From the NCBI GenBank assembly GCA_017462345.1, contig JAFTRI010000023.1, positions 62,001 to 126,000 on the forward strand: 64,000 bases of DNA. The letters are read 5' to 3'. The position numbers were made by a program, and so were the translations under genes. Below the pieces are notes generated by a model. It was not told the origin of the DNA and made no database searches. It saw only the letters and a program-made list of their open reading frames with translations. Below are positions 1 to 7,430 of this stretch, piece by piece (position 1 is the first letter of the stretch; each line of letters begins with the position of its first letter). The DNA is from Muribaculaceae bacterium. GTDB taxonomy: Bacteria > Bacteroidota > Bacteroidia > Bacteroidales > Muribaculaceae.

Positions 1-297
1 CGACATGGCAACGGCTCTCTCCTCAGCGCATCCGGCTTCCACGAGAACACGCCGGAAACGTTCGGTCATCAGAAACTCCTTGGTTATCTTACCCACATTG
101 TACAGCGGCCACAGACTGTGGTTACACTCAAGATACCGTTCACGCCACTCATCCACTGTAGGAAAAAACTCCACCAAATGCTCCGACTCGTACACCTGAC
201 CCAGTGCATCCAAGGAATTTGCACTGAAATCCCATATCGTATCATCAAGGTCAACCCACACCCAGTCGATTTTGCCGGTAGAAAACATTTTTCCCAT
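1..297 (-). CDS. HAD-family hydrolase, YjjG-like, N-terminal part (runs off window)
   Basis: This is the first 99 codons of a gene read leftward over the window edge. The start is ATG at 297, and a second in-frame ATG lies three codons later. Residues 16-24 read DLDDTIWDF, which is haloacid dehalogenase motif I: the first Asp (16) is the expected nucleophile and Asp18 the general acid. The following helical cap region (YESEHLVEFFP, then WRERYLECN) resembles the YjjG/pyrimidine 5'-nucleotidase branch of HAD phosphatases. Motifs II-IV lie outside the window, so the substrate cannot be stated. The gene begins 50 bp after the stop of the upstream permease gene on the same strand and may be the last gene of the export operon, or only a neighbour. 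Confidence 0.85.
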   Translation of the reverse strand, partial: MGKMFSTGKIDWVWVDLDDTIWDFSANSLDALGQVYESEHLVEFFPTVDEWRERYLECNHSLWPLYNVGKITKEFLMTERFRRVLVEAGCAEERAVAMS

Positions 298-347
298 AAC
301 TGATTTTCCGTAAACGTGACATCTGATTAACGCTTTTGTCTCCGCTT

Positions 348-1511
348 TTATTTCATTTTCCGGTTTTCCTCCATCCATTTACTTGCCGTCGCCAGGATGA
401 AGTAGGCTATCGCAAGAAACCAAAGAGCGAGATAAGGCTGCACTGACTGCCTGAGAGCCGCGCCATTGGAATTGATACGTACAAAACCTTCAATACCCCA
501 AGTCGACGGAATGGCATCGCCCACCCATAGCCACAGGGGACTCATGGCATACCGCGGCCATGTAAGTCCCGAGAGGAACAGAAATATCACCGACGTGAAC
601 ACAAACATTATCATCGACGATTCCCGCTCCCTGACAAACCGCTGCAATGCCATCCCCATAAATATCGACGCAAAAACCAGCGGCACAATAAACAGCAGCA
701 CATCAGTCACACTACCGTAATGAGGCAGGGAGAACATCCGCGGAATGAATACAAGGATATAGATTATCAGCGGAATATACAAAGTAAAGTAGCACAAGGA
801 TTTACCCATGACGGTTATCGCAGCGGGAGCTTTTACCGCCAGAGGATCCCTGCCGCCATAGAGACGACGGCGTTCGGCAACGCCTCCACCGAGCATGGTG
901 ATACCGAGAATGAGGCTCTGTTGCAGGATGAGTACCAGAATACCGGGAATGACAAACGATGCAAATCCCTGTGTGGGATCGCCAAGGAAGATGGCAGCAT
1001 TACCCACAGGTGAAACCGACGGCAGGCCTTCAAGTTGCCTTATCTGCACACCTGCGGCAATCGACAGATCAGTCAGTGCAGTAAGGAATGCCCTATATCG
1101 CAACAACAGGCTCATCTCGACATAGAACGGAATAACCGCCTGTTCCCCGCGACCGATTTTCCGGGAATATTCCTCGGGGATAACCATTATGCCGTAACAA
1201 GCCTTTTCGTTCATCCACCGGCGGGCTTCATTCAGGTCGGCTGCATACCCTGTGATAGAGATGGCCTCGGCTGCATCGGCCATGCGAACAAACTCACGGC
1301 TTCCGGCAGTACGGCAGTTGTCTACGACGGCAACCGGAATGTCACGGGCAACTTCGGGATTATAGATAAGGGTATAGACAACAGGGTACAGCACGGGCAA
1401 GCCGAAAAAGAACACCATTACCCCTACATCGCCCAACACAATGCGGAACTCTCTGCGCCACACGGCATACAGTTCTACAAATCGCTGTTTTATGCTATCA
1501 CACGGTTTCAT
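348..1511 (-). CDS. ABC-2 type permease (YhhJ/YbhR-like), second of a pair
   Basis: The 387-residue inner-membrane protein has the ABC-2 permease layout. One hydrophobic segment lies near residues 28-48. A large extracytoplasmic domain of about 130 residues follows (containing PVAVVDNCRTAGSREF), and then five or six membrane segments from about residue 185 to the end. Proteins of this type pair as half-transporters that move drugs or lipids toward a HlyD/TolC conduit. The gene starts 12 bp after the stop of the other permease, in the order tolC - hlyD - permease - permease. The extracytoplasmic motif PVAVVD is shared with the neighbouring permease, so the two look like diverged duplicates. 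No ATP-binding subunit is encoded beside them. Substrate is unknown. Confidence 0.88.
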   Translation of the reverse strand: MKPCDSIKQRFVELYAVWRREFRIVLGDVGVMVFFFGLPVLYPVVYTLIYNPEVARDIPVAVVDNCRTAGSREFVRMADAAEAISITGYAADLNEARRWMNEKACYGIMVIPEEYSRKIGRGEQAVIPFYVEMSLLLRYRAFLTALTDLSIAAGVQIRQLEGLPSVSPVGNAAIFLGDPTQGFASFVIPGILVLILQQSLILGITMLGGGVAERRRLYGGRDPLAVKAPAAITVMGKSLCYFTLYIPLIIYILVFIPRMFSLPHYGSVTDVLLFIVPLVFASIFMGMALQRFVRERESSMIMFVFTSVIFLFLSGLTWPRYAMSPLWLWVGDAIPSTWGIEGFVRINSNGAALRQSVQPYLALWFLAIAYFILATASKWMEENRKMK

Positions 1512-1523
1512 TGGCAGACAATA

Positions 1524-2690
1524 TTACGGGACATATACGGAACGGATACACGCCCGTTTAAGATTCCATAGCAGCGACATGGCTACAACGGGAAACGTGA
1601 GTAATGCCGCGAAATACCATCGCGAGTAATATAGCGGGATTCCGTTGAGTGCCTGATCGACATATATCAGGAAATAATAGCGCAACGGAATGATATAGCT
1701 GAAAATTCCCACGGCTCCGTACATATTCTGTACCGGAAAAGAGAATCCGGTTATCGAAAACGAAAGGATACCAAGGAGAGACACAATACTCAGGGACAAC
1801 CGCAGATTAGGGATGATACAGCAGAATATCAGCGCAAACGCCTGTGACGCAACAACCAACAGCACCATGGCTGTAACGACAAGCAACGGGCTGCCATTCA
1901 GAGGAAAGTGCATATAGCCGTAAAGCAATGACTGGCAAAATATCCCGATTACAGAAAAGACAACCGCCTGTGGAAACAATTTCCCCGCCACAGCCACTGC
2001 AATCGAGCCACGGGCCGTCTCAAGCCATTGCCGTGACGAACCGCACTTGATCTCATCACCTATCGAGTAGGCGGCAACAAGCATTGTCATAAGCGCGACA
2101 ACTCCGGGAATGAACGAATTGCCGAGATATATGGCATAATTGCTCCACGGATTCCCGATCAGATGCTCCTGTATCACTACCGGCTGCAACACGGCATCGG
2201 CTCCGGACTCATCCATCCCGGTACTGACCAGCACGGTCTCTACCATCTTTCCCGAAGTGGAGACGGCAACGGTCTTGAACCCCTTGAACGACAGCGTGCC
2301 CGGAATATATCCGGCCATATTGCAATAATAGGAAATAGTGGGCTTGCGTCCCGACACCGCCTCCTTTCCGAAATCATCGGGAATCATAAAGAACCCGAAT
2401 ATCTCCCCCCGACGCGTCAGGTCGTAAGCCTCGGTATAACTGGCGGCTTCCACGCCTATATCCACGACATCCATCGCATCAAGGGAACGGATGACGTCAC
2501 GTGACATCGGCGAATCATCAAGATCGACAACAGCCACCGGGACTCCCAGCGGCAGCCCCTCATCGAGCAGATCGAGAAAGAACAATGCCGACCCGACCGG
2601 CACAATAACCATCGCTACAACATAGATGCGACGGCAGGCCAATTGCCTGATGCCGCGTTTCACCGTATTCCAGAATCCTACAGTTCCCAT
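1524..2690 (-). CDS. ABC-2 type permease (YhhJ/YbhS-like), first of a pair
   Basis: This 388-residue membrane protein matches its downstream neighbour in layout. There is an N-terminal segment near residues 20-40, then a periplasmic domain with PVAVVDLDDSPMSRDVIRSL, and a C-terminal cluster of membrane segments from about residue 190. A longer reading frame is open back to 2828, but those extra residues overlap the end of the hlyD gene and look non-protein-like. ATG at 2690 gives a length nearly equal to the neighbour (388 versus 387) and a gap of 11 bp after hlyD, so it is preferred. It probably forms a heterodimer with the neighbouring permease and works with the membrane fusion protein and the TolC-like channel. 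Confidence 0.87.
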   Translation of the reverse strand: MGTVGFWNTVKRGIRQLACRRIYVVAMVIVPVGSALFFLDLLDEGLPLGVPVAVVDLDDSPMSRDVIRSLDAMDVVDIGVEAASYTEAYDLTRRGEIFGFFMIPDDFGKEAVSGRKPTISYYCNMAGYIPGTLSFKGFKTVAVSTSGKMVETVLVSTGMDESGADAVLQPVVIQEHLIGNPWSNYAIYLGNSFIPGVVALMTMLVAAYSIGDEIKCGSSRQWLETARGSIAVAVAGKLFPQAVVFSVIGIFCQSLLYGYMHFPLNGSPLLVVTAMVLLVVASQAFALIFCCIIPNLRLSLSIVSLLGILSFSITGFSFPVQNMYGAVGIFSYIIPLRYYFLIYVDQALNGIPLYYSRWYFAALLTFPVVAMSLLWNLKRACIRSVYVP

Positions 2691-2701
2691 TTCAAACCAT
2701 T

Positions 2702-3721
2702 TCAACGGGTCGGCTGATGATACAATACAGTCATCCCCGGGCGCAACCCGGCAATAGAATCCACAGGTCGCGCCTTTACCTTGAATGTACGGCTGTCCCA
2801 CTCGCCGGTCGCCTTGGTGGCACGCCACACGGCATAATTACCCATGTCACGGATGTAGTATATCCTGGCATCCGTTTCCACTCCTCCAAGTGCCGGTACC
2901 GTTACCCTGATGTCTTTGCCCATAGAGAAATCCTTGAGTAACTCCTCCCGTACATTGAACGTTATCCACTTGTCTTCAAGCCGCAACAGGTTCATTATCG
3001 GCGTACCCATGGCAACCAGTTCCCCCTCTTGCGGATATATAACATCTATTTCACCGTCACACGGGGCGGTCAGATAGCTGTCATCAAGAACCGACTGCAC
3101 CTCCAATACTCCTCCACGGGCAGCCGTTGCCATTGCCTCCGCACTCGTCCGATCCTCTTTCTGTGCCCCTTCACGAGCCAACTGATATTGGCTGTGGGCA
3201 GCCTTTTCCGAGGCATCGGCAGCCTGGAACGCAGCTAAAGCCTCATCCCGTTTCTGTGCCGACACTACACTTTGGGCAAACAATGACTCCATACGGTCGT
3301 AGGTTTTGCGGGCAATCTCCTTTGCCGCAATCGCCTGCTGCCACAGTTCATAGGCACTCTGTATCACCTGCACTCTCGTCCCGGCATCGACCTTACGGTT
3401 CTGGGCATCGGCGGCCGTCTGCATTGCCTCGGCCTGCAGCAACTTAGCCTCAACAATGGATGAATGGATATGCACAAGCGTGTCACCGGTCTTTACGCGG
3501 TCGCCCTCCCTTACATAAAATCTTTCGACCCGACCGGGCAGCTTGCCTGAGATCCTGACCGATGTGGCATCGGCTTCACCCTCGATTATCTCATCAGGCG
3601 GGGACAGGAACAGGAAACCTGCCACAGCAAGTATAGCCGTCAGCACTACCACTGCCCCTAACGCCATGAGCAGAGTGCGTTCCTCCTTTTTTACAACGTT
3701 GTTGTGAGATTCACCAGTCAT
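2702..3721 (-). CDS. HlyD-family membrane fusion (periplasmic adaptor) protein
   Basis: The 339-residue protein has a short cytoplasmic start, one membrane anchor at about residues 18-40, and then a split biotinyl-lipoyl domain. The first half is around SGKLPGRVERFYVREGDRVKTGD, the second around LTAPCDGEIDVIYPQEGELV. Between the halves lies a long Ala/Gln/Glu-rich alpha-helical hairpin (about residues 95-205). A beta-barrel follows near ITFNVREELL. This is the YbhG/EmrA-type adaptor that links an inner-membrane transporter to a TolC channel. It sits between the tolC-like gene (12 bp upstream) and two ABC-2 permeases (11 bp downstream), so one operon and one export complex is a safe reading. 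What is exported cannot be told. Confidence 0.93.
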   Translation of the reverse strand: MTGESHNNVVKKEERTLLMALGAVVVLTAILAVAGFLFLSPPDEIIEGEADATSVRISGKLPGRVERFYVREGDRVKTGDTLVHIHSSIVEAKLLQAEAMQTAADAQNRKVDAGTRVQVIQSAYELWQQAIAAKEIARKTYDRMESLFAQSVVSAQKRDEALAAFQAADASEKAAHSQYQLAREGAQKEDRTSAEAMATAARGGVLEVQSVLDDSYLTAPCDGEIDVIYPQEGELVAMGTPIMNLLRLEDKWITFNVREELLKDFSMGKDIRVTVPALGGVETDARIYYIRDMGNYAVWRATKATGEWDSRTFKVKARPVDSIAGLRPGMTVLYHQPTR

Positions 3722-3733
3722 GATATAAAAATT

Positions 3734-5191
3734 TTAACGTGTTGTCCGATAGTTGAGAGTGCCGAGCGACTTTTGCAGATATACGCTGCACAGCCGCATG
3801 TCAATTTCGGCATCAATTTTCTCGGAACCGGCTTTGAGCCATGCCGTCTGAGCCTCCATCACATTATCGGTTGTCAATGTCCCCTCTCTGAACCCCAATT
3901 GGGCCGTACGCAGATTCTCGACAGCCTTGTCAAGATTCACAAGCGACGTGTGATAGGCGAGCATCGCTTCCCGAGTCCTGAATGCCGCCTGATTCACCTG
4001 AAGTTCAATCTTTTCCTTGGCATCATCAAGTTCAAGCCTCCGGATAACGGTCTCAGTCTTGGCCGCACGGTATTTGTTATAGTTTCCGCCCCAGTGCCAG
4101 AGGGGAACCGTAATCACTGCACCTACCGAAAATGCCCCGTCAAAACGCCTGCTGAACCCGTCATACATGTTCGGATTACTGAATGCGTAGCTTCCGGTAA
4201 GCGCAATATTGGGCAACATCGATGACATTGCCACCCGCTGTTCCTGCTGATATATCTTCACCTGCAATTCAAGAGCCCTGACATCCTGCCGACGGGAATA
4301 CACACTTTCCATGTCAGGGATTGAGACAGTCGGAGTAAGACAATAGGCGGTTTCTCCGGTCCGTTCCTCGTCGTCCGTCACCAGAACCGTATCCACCGGA
4401 AGCCCGCACACCCGGGCAAGCTCCATCCGTGATAGCGTGAGTCCGTTATCAACCTTTGTCTTGTCGACCTGTGCCTGATTCAGCCTCACCTCCACACTGA
4501 GCAGGTCACTGTGTGTCGCCACACCGGCAGCTACCATTGCCCTGACATTGCGACAGAGCGAATCGAGCAGAGCCACATAACCTCCGGCGAGCCGTTGACG
4601 GGCTTTCAGGGAAACGACTTGCCAATATGCCCCGTCGACTGCATATATGACCTCCCCGACCTCACTGTCATGAAGAGCCCGGGCAAGCTGCCCGGCATAC
4701 CGGGCGATACGGTTCATCGCCATTATCCTGCCTCCCGTGTAGACGGGCTGTGTGAGTGTCACCGCACCGAAAAACACATTATGCACATCATAGGTCATAG
4801 CTTCCTTGGGTATAAGCGCCACGGTTTCGGGAATGTATTGCCCGTCACCGGTCCTGACCGGCTCTCCAGTCTCAGGATTCCTGACAAGGTTGTACACATA
4901 TTCCCCCGTTCCGGCATTGAACGTCTTGGTAGGCAGTAGCCGGTCACTGTCGAAAACCGATATATTCTTCTGGTTGTACGTATATCCACCGGCAAAGTCA
5001 ATCGCCGGCAGATAGGCGGCAGCCGCTTCCTTGTGCCGGTAACCGGCAGCCTTGATGCGTTCTTTTCCTATGAGCAGCCGTCGATTGGCATCGAGGGCCA
5101 TTGCACGACAGGAGTCAAGCGTCACCGTCCGGGCCGACAGCGCGGTTGCCATTGTCAGAATCAGAGCCGTTAAAACATACCTTGGTCGCAT
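3734..5191 (-). CDS. TolC-family outer-membrane efflux channel
   Basis: The 485-residue protein has a signal peptide (cleavage probably after ALSA at about residue 20) and two outer-membrane-efflux repeats. The start VTLDSCRAMALDANRRLL is the usual opening of TolC-family proteins. The two repeats, about 21-245 and 270-480, each end in long amphipathic helices; one contains SDLLSVEVRLNQAQVDKTK, the other TTDNVMEAQTAWLKAG. It should form the trimeric outer-membrane tunnel for the downstream adaptor and permeases. It is the first gene of the operon. No clear TAnnTTTG box was found in the 146 bp between its start and the divergent gene at 5338. Confidence 0.93.
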   Translation of the reverse strand: MRPRYVLTALILTMATALSARTVTLDSCRAMALDANRRLLIGKERIKAAGYRHKEAAAAYLPAIDFAGGYTYNQKNISVFDSDRLLPTKTFNAGTGEYVYNLVRNPETGEPVRTGDGQYIPETVALIPKEAMTYDVHNVFFGAVTLTQPVYTGGRIMAMNRIARYAGQLARALHDSEVGEVIYAVDGAYWQVVSLKARQRLAGGYVALLDSLCRNVRAMVAAGVATHSDLLSVEVRLNQAQVDKTKVDNGLTLSRMELARVCGLPVDTVLVTDDEERTGETAYCLTPTVSIPDMESVYSRRQDVRALELQVKIYQQEQRVAMSSMLPNIALTGSYAFSNPNMYDGFSRRFDGAFSVGAVITVPLWHWGGNYNKYRAAKTETVIRRLELDDAKEKIELQVNQAAFRTREAMLAYHTSLVNLDKAVENLRTAQLGFREGTLTTDNVMEAQTAWLKAGSEKIDAEIDMRLCSVYLQKSLGTLNYRTTR

Positions 5192-5284
5192 AAGTTTTTC
5201 AGATTACATTAAAAAACCGATTATGGTAACATCTTGGGAATATAACCACCCTGCATGACGAAAAGTTGGCGTCACCACGTAATT

Positions 5285-5316
5285 TTTGGCGGAAGTATGA
5301 TTTTTTAGTAATTTTA
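5285..5316 (+). promoter_or_regulatory. Predicted promoter (-33 TTTG, -7 TAATTTTA)
   Basis: TTTG at 5285-5288 is followed after 20 bp by TAATTTTA at 5309-5316. This is one base off the Bacteroidota consensus TAnnTTTG with a 19-21 bp spacer. Transcription would begin near 5323. That rules out starts upstream of it for the small secreted gene and favours GTG at 5338. Confidence 0.5.
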
Positions 5317-5337
5317 CGGCATCGATTGCAAATAATT

Positions 5338-5673
5338 GTGGGATTGAGAGGTTTCATACTGGCTGTCAGTGTTGCCGTGGCATTGTTGCCTGCCGTGGCA
5401 GCGTCCCCGTCGTGGGAGGAGCACCGCACGGCATCAGTGCAACAAGACGGCTCATCCAAGGAGCGCACCGATAGCGAGACCATCGAGATCACAACCCGCG
5501 ACGGATACGTGTATATCTCCACACCGCAGCCTGTCAATGTAAAGATTTTCTCTATCTTAGGGCAACTTGTATCGCAAGAGAACATACCCGCCGGCAGCTA
5601 CCGGCTGCGTCTTGCCAACCGTGGCATATATATCCTGAAAGCCGGCTCCATTACCCGCAGGATCACCATCTGA
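5338..5673 (+). CDS. Small secreted protein made almost only of a T9SS-like C-terminal tail
   Basis: From GTG at 5338 the product is 111 residues. It has a signal peptide (hydrophobic stretch FILAVSVAVALLPAVAA), a charged linker rich in Ser/Thr/Glu, and a last 60 residues that look like a Por-type sorting domain. In that part VYISTPQPVNVKIFSILGQL is followed by a Gly-Ser-Tyr turn and RGIYILKAGSITRRITI. The reading frame is open further upstream to TTG 5266, but that part overlaps a predicted promoter. TTG at 5344 is another possible start. There is no catalytic domain before the tail, which is unusual. It may be a remnant of a longer secreted protein or a true small surface protein. Function unknown. 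Confidence 0.6.
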   Translation: MGLRGFILAVSVAVALLPAVAASPSWEEHRTASVQQDGSSKERTDSETIEITTRDGYVYISTPQPVNVKIFSILGQLVSQENIPAGSYRLRLANRGIYILKAGSITRRITI

Positions 5674-5778
5674 CAATACCGGGAGAGGATAAACGGCTGA
5701 ACCGCCTGACAAGAAAAAACGTTAAACAATTGCGTATTTACGGACTATATTTTCAGAATAACGGCCGTGAATATTTTG

Positions 5779-5786
5779 TAATTTTG
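5779..5786 (+). promoter_or_regulatory. Predicted -7 box TAATTTTG
   Basis: TAATTTTG matches TAnnTTTG and lies 26 bp before the ATG of the PCMD gene. No good -33 TTTG was found at the right distance, so this is a partial match only. Confidence 0.45.
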
Positions 5787-5812
5787 TCCCACCAAATGTT
5801 AATTGTACCGAT

Positions 5813-6775
5813 ATGAGGAGATTTTTCGTGTCATGCATCGTGCCATTACTGTCATTGGCAGAAATATCGGCGGAAACGGTTGAAGCCATAAAATACGGAG
5901 ACTTTGAACAATGGGTCACCCGCAACATAAAGGAATCCCGCATATTGGGAGGCAACACCAAGCAGGTGTATGAGATTGCCCCCAACGAGACGATAAACGG
6001 CAGTGAGCCTTATCGCAAACGGGGCGGCTCACCGTGGGAAACCTCCAACGTGATGGCCAACGTGATGGGGATAATCAAGACAAGCAATGCAGTATTCCCC
6101 GATGAACGCTCGGCAGGAAACCGCTGCTGCAAGCTGTCGACCATACTGGAGAAATGCAAGGCTTTAGGGATGGTGAACATTGAGGTGCTGGTTACCGGCA
6201 CGGTATTTCTCGGCGAGATGCTCGAACCCATCAGGAGCACAAGCAACCCATACAGCAAGATGGAGATGGGAGTCCCGTTTTCGCGACGCCCCAAGGCTTT
6301 GCGGCTGGACTACAGATTAGTCATTCCCGACTCCGACGAACGCCTTTACAGTAGCGGATTCGGGAGCAAAAAGACCTATAAGGGCCATGATACCGCCGAA
6401 GTGTTTATCCTGCTGCAACGCCGATGGGAAGACGAGGACGGGAACCTGTATGCCAAACGTGTGGGTACCGGTCGCGAGCGGTTCGGCACATCTACCGGTG
6501 GCTGGGTCAACAACCATGACATAACCGTAATGTACGGGAATATCACCAAAAACCCCGGATACAAACCTTTTATGGGGCTGATTCCCGAGGAGAAAAACTA
6601 TTATGCCCGCAACAGCAAGGGCAAGATGGTGCCGGTAAAAGAGGTAGGATGGGATGACGCCGACGCCACCCCGACCCATCTGCTGGTCATGGCCTCATCG
6701 GGTAGCGGCACGGCATATATCGGCACGCTCGGGCTTACTTTCTGGATTGACAACATGAAACTCGTCTATGAGTAA
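5813..6775 (+). CDS. PCMD-domain secreted protein
   Basis: The 320-residue protein has an N-terminal signal peptide (FFVSCIVPLLSLAEISA). Almost the whole mature part resembles the PCMD family (putative carbohydrate metabolism domain), which is common on Bacteroidota cell surfaces. Typical landmarks are the opening GDFEQWVTRNI, a central SAGNRCCKLST segment, the RRPKALRLDYRL strand, and a closing GLTFWIDNMKLVYE. Such domains have a jelly-roll shape and are thought to bind glycans, but no enzyme activity is established. No lipobox cysteine follows the signal peptide, so it is probably secreted or held in the outer membrane by another route. It stands alone after the small tail protein, with its own -7 box upstream. 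Confidence 0.8.
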   Translation: MRRFFVSCIVPLLSLAEISAETVEAIKYGDFEQWVTRNIKESRILGGNTKQVYEIAPNETINGSEPYRKRGGSPWETSNVMANVMGIIKTSNAVFPDERSAGNRCCKLSTILEKCKALGMVNIEVLVTGTVFLGEMLEPIRSTSNPYSKMEMGVPFSRRPKALRLDYRLVIPDSDERLYSSGFGSKKTYKGHDTAEVFILLQRRWEDEDGNLYAKRVGTGRERFGTSTGGWVNNHDITVMYGNITKNPGYKPFMGLIPEEKNYYARNSKGKMVPVKEVGWDDADATPTHLLVMASSGSGTAYIGTLGLTFWIDNMKLVYE

Positions 6776-6852
6776 GTCGGGAGGTCGAGAGACTCGACAC
6801 GCAACCCTGCAGAAAGGGAGCAATTGTCGGGAAACTCGATACCTAATAATAA

Positions 6853-6948
6853 CCCCCTCAGTCGCCAAAGGCGACAGCTCCCCCTCGCAGGAGGAGCAGT
6901 TTCCCCAGTTCGACGCCCGGTTAACGCGGGCGGGGCATCCCGGGGTGG
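6853..6948. repeat. Intergenic hairpin repeat, copy 1
   Basis: This lies in the 340-bp gap between the PCMD gene and hipB. It starts CCCCCTCA, continues with a perfect 6-bp stem (6861-6866 with 6870-6875, loop AAA), then a C-rich/G-rich imperfect hairpin (about 6877-6898), and ends in a GC-rich tail cgcgggcggggcatcccggggt. The same opening, a different but self-complementary stem, and nearly the same tail occur at 13234-13304. Matching ends with compensating changes in the stem suggest a dispersed non-coding repeat, not a gene fragment. The rest of the gap has no protein-like frame. Confidence 0.6.
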
Positions 6949-6953
6949 AGAGT

Positions 6954-6968
6954 AGGTACAGCCGGGGC
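6954..6968 (+). repeat. 15-bp direct repeat left of hipBA
   Basis: The sequence aggtacagccggggc is found here and again, identical over 15 bases, at 8923-8937, starting on the last base of the hipA stop codon. The flanking bases differ on both sides of both copies. The pair brackets the toxin-antitoxin locus and could be a duplication scar or a recombination site. Confidence 0.6.
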
Positions 6969-7028
6969 TACAGTTCCAATCAAGAAAAATGGACATGCCT
7001 ACACCAACAGAACATTATAACGGATTAA

Positions 7029-7060
7029 TTTGCCTGATCCAAAAATTATCCATAATTTTG
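7029..7060 (+). promoter_or_regulatory. Predicted hipBA promoter
   Basis: TTTG at 7029-7032 and TAATTTTG at 7053-7060 are separated by 20 bp, a full match to the Bacteroidota promoter pattern. Transcription would start near 7067, giving a leader of about 50 bases before hipB. Confidence 0.65.
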
Positions 7061-7118
7061 TAAATATCATTTTACGGAATATTACAAACTAATATCAGGC
7101 ATAATTATCACCATTATG
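7060..7118 (+). promoter_or_regulatory. Candidate HipB operators (two inverted repeats)
   Basis: GTAAA-N6-TTTAC lies at 7060-7075, right on the expected transcription start. CATAAT-N7-ATTATG lies at 7100-7118 and ends on the hipB start codon. Both contain a TATCA core, and a third TATCA is at 7094-7098. HipB proteins repress their own operon by binding inverted repeats, so these are reasonable operators, but the match is by position and symmetry only. Confidence 0.4.
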
Positions 7119-7430
7119 ATACTAACAGACAAATCAATGGCAACAGCCGATGTAATACGTAATCTTGGATTACGATTCCGTGACTACCGCATGCGTTTGC
7201 GGATGACCCGCAAAGATATTTCTGAAACCGCGTCGATAGGCATGACCACGCTATACAAATTCGAATCGGGAAATATGACCGACATCTCATTCAGCACATT
7301 GCTAAGACTGCTGAGAGCGATAGGACTGGAGAAAAATTGGGACACCCTGTTGCCTGAACTTCCGGAATCACCTTATCTGTACGACAGCAATGAGAAGAAA
7401 GCACAACGTGTAAGACATTCCACGAAATGA
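7116..7430 (+). CDS. hipB: HipB-like antitoxin, XRE-family DNA-binding protein
   Basis: The 104-residue protein carries one helix-turn-helix domain at about residues 18-70 (LGLRFRDYRMRLRMTRKDIS, then the recognition helix region SIGMTTLYKFESG). This is the XRE/Cro fold of HipB antitoxins. In this family the antitoxin binds the partner kinase, blocks its activity, and represses the operon. The C-terminal 30 residues are charged and probably flexible. The gene overlaps hipA by 4 bp (ATGA), which is the normal coupling in these modules. A second in-frame ATG (codon 8) is another possible start. A full promoter and two inverted repeats lie just upstream. Confidence 0.9.
   Translation: MILTDKSMATADVIRNLGLRFRDYRMRLRMTRKDISETASIGMTTLYKFESGNMTDISFSTLLRLLRAIGLEKNWDTLLPELPESPYLYDSNEKKAQRVRHSTK

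Noticed and set aside
1035-1571. A 178-codon plus-strand frame antisense to the ABC-2 permease
   Set aside because: Shadow of a permease with clear membrane segments; no promoter or start context.
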